NCBI GenBank assembly: GCA_031422915.1
Contig: JANPEK010000029.1
Coordinates: 1 to 10,047, forward strand
Direction: 5' to 3'
Source of the DNA: JANMEX01 sp031422915
Lineage (GTDB): Bacteria; Pseudomonadota; Alphaproteobacteria; Rhizobiales; Rhizobiaceae
Length of the DNA: 10,047 nucleotides
This document shows positions 6,123 through 10,047 of this stretch, one piece after another (position 1 is the stretch's first letter; every line of letters starts with the position of its first letter). A program made the translations under genes and the position numbers. The notes below the pieces were generated by a model, which was not told the DNA's origin, did no database searches, and saw only the letters and a list, made by a program, of their open reading frames with translations.

Positions 6123-6165
6123 AGATCGCGCTTCGCCGTTCGTTGGCAACTGTTTCGCTATTAAT

Positions 6166-7650
6166 TCAGCTCCCGTACCGCGCCTCCAAATGGGCGATGA
6201 AATGGCTGGCATTCAGGGGTTCGCCGGTGGCGGTGGTTATGATTTCCGAGGTGGATTTGGTTGAAGCGAGCGACCAGATGTTTTCGCTCCGCCATGAGTT
6301 GACGGTGTCGAAATTGCCGGTGGCGATTTCAGTGTTCACATCGGGATGCGCCTTGATGATGGTGGCCCATTGCTGGGCGGCGAGCATGGCGCCGAGGGTG
6401 TAGGACGGGAAATAGCCGAACGCGCCGGCGGGCCAGTGGGCGTCCTGCATCGGGCCGTCTTTCGGGTTGTCGATGGTGGACAGGCCGAGATAGTCGCGCA
6501 TCTTGGCGTCCCATGCTTCCGGCAGATCGGCGACATGGATACGGCCCGCGAGGACGTCCTGTTCCAGTTCGTAACGCAGGATCACATGCAGCGGGTAGGT
6601 GACCTCGTCGGCATCGACGCGGATCAGGCCGCGCTCGACATGGTGGACGTGGGGCAGGATGTCATCAAGTGTCCACTCCTCGCCGAGCCATGTTTTGATG
6701 TGCGGCAAGGCATATTGCCAGAAGGCCGGATTGCGGCCGATCTGCTTTTCGACGAACAGGCTCTGGCTTTCGTGCACCGTCATGCCGCGCGCCTTGCCGG
6801 ATGGCCAATGCGACCAGTCCTTGGGCAGGTTCTGTTCGTAAAGGCCGTGGCCGGTCTCGTGCAGGATTCCCATCAGCGCGGACAAAAAGTCGTCGGTGCG
6901 GTAGCGCGTGGTGAGGCGCACGTCTGTGGGCACGCCGCCGCAGAACGGGTGGTGCGAGACCGAAAGGCTGCCGTGGGTCATGTCGAAACCGACGGCCTGC
7001 ATCATGGCGAGGCCAAGCGCGCGCTGCTTTTCAATCGGGTAGGTGCCGGAGAGCGGCTTGACCGGGCGCTTGGCGTTGCGCTCTTGCTGCAGGGCGATGG
7101 CCTTGGGTGCGAAATACTTGAGAAAGGCCTTGAGGGCCGTGAACACGGGCGTGATGTCTGCCGCGCGGTTGCCGGGATCGTATTGCTCCATCAGCGCGTC
7201 GTATGGATCGAGCTTGAGCACATCGGCGCGCATGGCTGCCTCTTCGCGAACGAGGACGAGAACGCCTTCAAGCGCGGGCGCGAAACTGGACCATTCGCCT
7301 TTCGGGCGCAGATCGCGCCACAATTGCTCAGAGCGCATGCGGGTCAGCGTCTGGCGCTCGACAAAGTCTGACGGCAGGCAGGTGGCGTTGATGTAGGTGC
7401 GTTCGAGTTCGCGCAGCGCGGCAGATTGCGCGGGATTGAGGTCTTCGGTTTTGGCGGATTCGATCCAGTCGCGCACGTTCGGATCGGTGGCCTGCCGGTG
7501 ATACATGCCGGTGAGCGCCGCCATCGCTTCGGCGCGTTTTTCACCGCCGCCGGGCGCCATGTTGGTCGCCTCGTCGGCGCCGAGAATGGACAAGGCATGC
7601 TCGAGCGCTTCGAGCGAATGGCAGTGGGAATCCAACTTTTCGAACGACAT
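6166..7650 (-). CDS. M32-family metallocarboxypeptidase (carboxypeptidase Taq)
   Basis: The protein has 494 aa, the normal length for the M32 family of cytoplasmic zinc carboxypeptidases, which remove C-terminal residues from peptides. The zinc motif HETGH is at 264-268 (MGILHETGHGLYEQ), with the family's second motif HESQS at 293-297, whose Glu294 is the probable third ligand. Further conserved blocks are RVDADEVTYPLHVILRYELE (344-363) and GYFPSYTLG (412-420). The ATG at 7648-7650 has a clear GGAG six bases upstream. The gene is divergent from a DUF1304 gene (76 bp between starts) and ends 96 bp from the inverted repeat. Its catalytic residues are intact. Confidence 0.97.
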   Translation of the reverse strand: MSFEKLDSHCHSLEALEHALSILGADEATNMAPGGGEKRAEAMAALTGMYHRQATDPNVRDWIESAKTEDLNPAQSAALRELERTYINATCLPSDFVERQTLTRMRSEQLWRDLRPKGEWSSFAPALEGVLVLVREEAAMRADVLKLDPYDALMEQYDPGNRAADITPVFTALKAFLKYFAPKAIALQQERNAKRPVKPLSGTYPIEKQRALGLAMMQAVGFDMTHGSLSVSHHPFCGGVPTDVRLTTRYRTDDFLSALMGILHETGHGLYEQNLPKDWSHWPSGKARGMTVHESQSLFVEKQIGRNPAFWQYALPHIKTWLGEEWTLDDILPHVHHVERGLIRVDADEVTYPLHVILRYELEQDVLAGRIHVADLPEAWDAKMRDYLGLSTIDNPKDGPMQDAHWPAGAFGYFPSYTLGAMLAAQQWATIIKAHPDVNTEIATGNFDTVNSWRSENIWSLASTKSTSEIITTATGEPLNASHFIAHLEARYGS

Positions 7651-7726
7651 GATCTGCTCCGGATGACGAGGCGTCTGCGATAGGATATCGTGGCCGAACG
7701 CGCAAGGAAGCTGGGAGTGAGCGACG

Positions 7727-8086
7727 ATGATCGGCGTGATTTTGACCGGGCTGGTGGCCCTGATCCATCTCTATATCGTTTATCTCGAAATGGTGCTGTG
7801 GGACCAGCCGCAGGGGCGCAAGACATTTGGCACCACCGTGGAGTTTGCAACTGCGTCAAAGGTACTGGCGGCCAATCAGGGGCTTTACAACGGATTTTTG
7901 GGCGTCGGGCTTTTGCTTGGATTGTGGCTTGGCGTGACGGGCGATGGCCGGACGCTGGTGATTTATCTGCTGGCCTGTGTTGTGGTTGCGGGGGGTTATG
8001 GGGCGATGAGCGTCGGGCGGAAGATCTTGTTTGTTCAGACTGTGCCAGCGGCGCTGGCGCTGGCGGCGGTGGTGATGGGGTGGTGA
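7727..8086 (+). CDS. DUF1304 small membrane protein
   Basis: The 119-aa protein begins at the ATG at 7727, with GGGAG at 7713-7717 as ribosome binding site. It has four predicted membrane helices, at about residues 2-20, 53-70, 76-97 and 103-118. The family hallmarks are HLYIVYLEMVLW (14-25) and ANQGLYNGFL (49-58), which I recognise from DUF1304 proteins. Biochemical function is unknown. It stands alone on its strand, divergent from the M32 peptidase, and no terminator with a T-tract was found downstream. Confidence 0.92.
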   Translation: MIGVILTGLVALIHLYIVYLEMVLWDQPQGRKTFGTTVEFATASKVLAANQGLYNGFLGVGLLLGLWLGVTGDGRTLVIYLLACVVVAGGYGAMSVGRKILFVQTVPAALALAAVVMGW

Positions 8087-8176
8087 TGGCGTTCCAGCAC
8101 GTTTCCGCTCCGACAACTTGCCCGTTTTGCGATGATGTTTGTCCCTGCTGCACTGCTTGAACGCAAAAATCACTCC

Positions 8177-8198
8177 CTGTCATCCAAGCGCATGACAG
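8177..8198. promoter_or_regulatory. 7-bp inverted repeat upstream of the small gene and LuxR-type gene
   Basis: CTGTCAT (8177-8183) and ATGACAG (8192-8198) form a perfect inverted repeat with an 8-nt spacer, 54 bp before the start at 8253. The centre-to-centre spacing of 15 bp could suit a dimeric regulator, for example the LuxR-type protein downstream. No T-tract follows, so it is less likely to be a terminator. Confidence 0.4.
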
Positions 8199-8252
8199 TC
8201 ACCCTGCCCAGCGCCGCGTAATCTGCCTGCATTGATACCAATGGAGGCAGAA

Positions 8253-8486
8253 ATGGACTATACACTGTTGACCGCTGTTCATCCGCGCACCACCAAGCCG
8301 ACAAGAATGAACGCCAAGCAAGAGCAGGCATATTATGAATGCGCCGCAGCGCGCCAGTGGCTGCCGGAGAAACTGCTTGCCGCCACGAACCGCGTTCGGC
8401 GATTGGCCGCCGTGCTATTCGCATTGGCCAAGGCAACGGGCAGGGACGCTGGTCATGGTATGACGGCGCGCAACGCGTTACACTGA
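8253..8486 (+). CDS. Small unrecognised protein, 77 aa
   Basis: The ATG at 8253 follows GGAGG (8243-8247) by five bases, the best ribosome binding site in the window, so translation is plausible. The 77 residues begin MDYTLLTAVHPRTTKPTR, continue with a helical-looking part rich in Ala, Tyr and Trp (YYECAAARQWLPEKLL), then a basic-hydrophobic stretch RVRRLAAVLFALAKATGR. I do not recognise the family. The last ten residues look less protein-like; in the neighbouring frame the same DNA reads RWSWYDGAQRVTLISRF, so a late frameshift is possible. It lies 29 bp before the LuxR-type gene on the same strand and may be cotranscribed with it. Confidence 0.5.
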   Translation: MDYTLLTAVHPRTTKPTRMNAKQEQAYYECAAARQWLPEKLLAATNRVRRLAAVLFALAKATGRDAGHGMTARNALH

Positions 8487-8515
8487 TCTCTCGTTTCAGG
8501 ACGGACTTGTTTGTC

Positions 8516-9493
8516 ATGAGCACAGACCAAGACAAGGCCGCAGTCCTTGCGGTACTCGAAGCTGAAACCGCAGCATGGCTCCGGCGGGATATGGATGCGC
8601 TGGCATCGCATTGGGTACACTCTCCCCACGCACGCCGCATGTATGCATACGCGCATCTCGGGACCAAGATTGACGAAGGTTGGGACGCCATCCATGCCCA
8701 TCACCGCAGCGTTGCCAATCACTACCCGCAATCATTTGCCGAAACACGCGTCCGCCGGGAAAGAATGAATGTCGTTGTCGTTGGCGACATGGCCTGGGCT
8801 ATTTATGATCAAGTTGGCGACCAGGCGGATGACAATTTCGAATTGGCAGGCATGCTGCATGAGTTGAAGATATTTCAGCGGATAGAGGGCGACTGGAAGA
8901 TCGCCTGCGTCGTCTCCATGCAGCGCGCCATGGACCATGAAATCTGTCCGCTGATTGAAATCACCCCGGACAAAGGGGTCATCTGGATGAATGGTGTCGC
9001 CCGTAAGCAGCTCGTCAATCACCCGGCACTGATCATCAGTGGCGGACGGCTTCGCGCTCGTGACCGGATTCACGATACAAGCCTCCAAGAGGCTGTCGAC
9101 TGGGCAGGCCGGCAATTGCAAACGCACTTGCCGCCATCGCCGCCCAGCCGCCCCGCGCGCGCTGTGGTTCTCGGGGAAAGCGATGATGCTACTCCTGTCT
9201 TCTGCTGGGTCTTGTTTGAAGACGGAAAGATACTGGTGACTTTCAACGATGATAAACTGCTCAAACGCCGAATCACAGTCGCTCAAGGCATCTACGGCCT
9301 CTCGGCGGCGCAAACTCAGCTTGCCATGCACATTGCCGACGGCCACGACCTATCCGTCGCAGCCGCAAAGCTCGGCGTCACAATCAACACTGTGCGCACC
9401 CACCTACAGCGCATGTTTGACAGGACCGGAACTCACAGCCAGTCCGCCCTCGTAGGACTTCTCCTGAGCGCCGAGGCACCGACAGCGCGGTGA
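8516..9493 (+). CDS. NTF2/SnoaL-like domain fused to LuxR-type HTH regulator
   Basis: The ATG at 8516 gives 325 aa; a longer frame from 8339 overlaps the small upstream gene and is not favoured. AGGACGG at 8498-8504 is a possible ribosome binding site. Residues 5-135 fit an NTF2/SnoaL-like (DUF4440-type) fold: LAVLEAETAAWLRRDMDALASHW, then MNVVVVGDMAWAIYDQ, then IFQRIEGDWKIACV. A middle region (about 140-250) resembles the ligand-binding part of a class of LuxR-like regulators (HPALIISGGRLRARD, 169-183). The C-terminal GerE-type HTH is at 258-318 (GLSAAQTQLAMHIADG, LGVTINTVRTHLQRMF). It is probably a transcription regulator answering a small molecule held by the N-terminal pocket; ligand and targets are unknown. 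Confidence 0.85.
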   Translation: MSTDQDKAAVLAVLEAETAAWLRRDMDALASHWVHSPHARRMYAYAHLGTKIDEGWDAIHAHHRSVANHYPQSFAETRVRRERMNVVVVGDMAWAIYDQVGDQADDNFELAGMLHELKIFQRIEGDWKIACVVSMQRAMDHEICPLIEITPDKGVIWMNGVARKQLVNHPALIISGGRLRARDRIHDTSLQEAVDWAGRQLQTHLPPSPPSRPARAVVLGESDDATPVFCWVLFEDGKILVTFNDDKLLKRRITVAQGIYGLSAAQTQLAMHIADGHDLSVAAAKLGVTINTVRTHLQRMFDRTGTHSQSALVGLLLSAEAPTAR

Positions 9494-9505
9494 TTTGCGT
9501 CTGAC

Positions 9506-9521
9506 TCAGGCGGTCGCCTGA
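9506..9521. terminator. Hairpin between converging genes
   Basis: TCAGGCG (9506-9512) pairs with CGCCTGA (9515-9521) around GT; a real loop would open to GGTC with six base pairs. It sits between the LuxR-type gene stop (9493) and the end of the OmpA-like gene (9529). No T-tract follows on either strand, so the terminator role is uncertain. Confidence 0.4.
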
Positions 9522-9528
9522 CGGCCCC

Positions 9529-10047
9529 TCACTTCTCCGTCAGCTTCAGCTCAATCCGGCGGTTTTTTGACATGACTTCCGGCGTGTCACCCGGCTCCAG
9601 TGGCTGGAACTCGCCGAAGCCTGCTGCGACGAGGCGGCTGGGGGGGACGCCGTTTTCTATGAGGAGTTTGACGACCGAGGTCGAGCGGGCAGAGGAGAGC
9701 TCCCAATTGTCCTTGTAGCGGCCATTGCCGGACAGGGGCACGGCATCGGTGTGGCCGTCGACGCGCAGGACCCAGTCGATTTCCGGCGGGATTTCCTTGG
9801 CGAGTTCGACGATGGCGCCGGCGAGTTTTTTCATTTCCTCGCGGCCCGCGTCGTTGATGACTTCCTGGCCGGAGGGGAACAGCACTTCGGCCTGAAAGAC
9901 GAAGCGGTCGCCAACAATGCGGATGTTTTCGCGGTCGGAGAGGATTTCGCGCAGGCGGCCGAAGAAATCCGAGCGGTAGCGGTTCAGCTCCTGCACGCGC
10001 TGGGCCAGCGCGACGTTGAGGCGCTTGCCGAGATCGGCGATCTTGGT
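9529..10047 (-). CDS. OmpA/MotB-like peptidoglycan-binding protein, N-terminus beyond window
   Basis: The frame is open through 10047 with no start, so this is the C-terminal 172 residues of a longer protein; the internal GTG at 9994-9996 is not the start. The visible part begins with a helical stretch likely to be a coiled coil (KIADLGKRLNVALAQRVQE), followed by an OmpA-type domain. Its motifs are FVFQAEVLFPSG (about 49-60 of the fragment), VDGHTD (96-101), NWELSSARS (114-122) and NRRIEL (162-167), the residues that hold meso-diaminopimelate of peptidoglycan. In rhizobia I recall such long MotB-like proteins next to a MotA/TolQ-like channel gene, which would lie beyond 10047. It probably sits in the inner membrane and reaches the cell wall. 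Confidence 0.92.
   Translation of the reverse strand, partial: TKIADLGKRLNVALAQRVQELNRYRSDFFGRLREILSDRENIRIVGDRFVFQAEVLFPSGQEVINDAGREEMKKLAGAIVELAKEIPPEIDWVLRVDGHTDAVPLSGNGRYKDNWELSSARSTSVVKLLIENGVPPSRLVAAGFGEFQPLEPGDTPEVMSKNRRIELKLTEK

Larger units (their letters stand above)
5388..6137. repeat. Long near-perfect inverted repeat (inverted duplication)
   Basis: The left arm 5423-5733 is the reverse complement of the right arm 5748-6070, around a loop of about 14 nt (5734-5747). By hand alignment there are roughly 24 substitutions and three short indels: G6 versus G9 near 5438/6047, one 6-bp CATGTC unit, and two bases near the centre. That is about 92% identity. A weaker similarity extends outward: GGCGGAGCGCCGATCTCCCC begins at 5388, and the complement of 6119-6137 is close to it, with about 45 extra bases in the right arm. 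Outer ends contain GTCCGACAGGACAGAGG and stem-loops of the CTCCCC/GGGGAG kind, which I recall as frequent in rhizobial intergenic DNA. No transposase or target-site duplication was seen. Confidence 0.93.

Noticed and set aside
5388..6137. Inverted repeat as an insertion sequence or CRISPR array
   Set aside because: No transposase frame, no target duplication seen, and repeats are not direct repeats with unique spacers.
6346..7396. Plus-strand frames antisense to the M32 peptidase
   Set aside because: The minus strand has an intact HETGH enzyme of full length; the plus frames are codon-bias shadows.
7690..8160. Plus-strand frame overlapping the DUF1304 gene with a Cys-rich tail
   Set aside because: It is a Gly-rich shadow of the recognised DUF1304 frame.
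7344..8183. 279-aa minus-strand frame across the peptidase start and the DUF1304 gene
   Set aside because: Ser/Arg/Pro-rich translation, overlaps two recognised genes in other frames and has no ribosome binding site.
8339..8515. N-terminal extension of the LuxR-type regulator to 8339
   Set aside because: It would overlap the small gene with its strong ribosome binding site, and NTF2-like domain homology starts only after the ATG at 8516.
8170..8731. Minus-strand frames opposite the small gene and regulator
   Set aside because: They lack start signals and cross both recognised plus-strand genes; low-quality composition.
8732..9346. 204-aa minus-strand frame opposite the regulator
   Set aside because: It mirrors the regulator; no motif or ribosome binding site supports it.

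Overview
The window looks like the chromosome of an alphaproteobacterium of the Rhizobiales (Hyphomicrobiales). Three things point there: the metal-site type of HemB, the pairing of an LdtR-like MarR regulator with an L,D-transpeptidase, and GC-rich intergenic palindromes of a style I associate with rhizobia. No rRNA, tRNA, CRISPR array, transposase or integrase was found. Most of the window is ordinary housekeeping and cell-envelope gene content.

Layout. Positions 1-1679 (minus) hold an aldo/keto reductase cut by the window edge, preceded by hemB (porphobilinogen synthase); the two may be one transcript. Divergent from hemB lies a four-helix membrane protein (1840-2268), then ldtR (2433-2951), closed by a hairpin terminator near 2980-3008. 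Next is a minus-strand DUF1295-type membrane enzyme (3010-3804), divergent from an exported L,D-transpeptidase with a PG-binding domain and a Tat-like signal (3924-5201), the expected target of LdtR.

Positions 5202-6165 carry no conventional gene. The core is a near-perfect inverted duplication of about 650 bp (5423-6070, with weaker extensions to 5388 and 6137). Each arm encodes the start of the same small protein, so both strands carry nearly the same 150-residue reading frame. This is the most unusual structure in the window.

From 6166 onward come a minus-strand M32 carboxypeptidase, a divergent DUF1304 membrane protein, a small unrecognised gene with a strong ribosome binding site (8253-8486), and a regulator joining an N-terminal NTF2/SnoaL-like domain to a C-terminal LuxR-type HTH (8516-9493). 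The window ends in the 3' part of an OmpA/MotB-like peptidoglycan-binding protein on the minus strand.

Functionally, LdtR, the L,D-transpeptidase and the OmpA/MotB-like protein all concern the peptidoglycan layer. HemB belongs to tetrapyrrole synthesis. The membrane proteins of unknown function cannot be placed in a pathway from sequence alone. I found no convincing new multi-gene system; the inverted duplication and the NTF2-LuxR regulator with its small upstream gene deserve the closest look.
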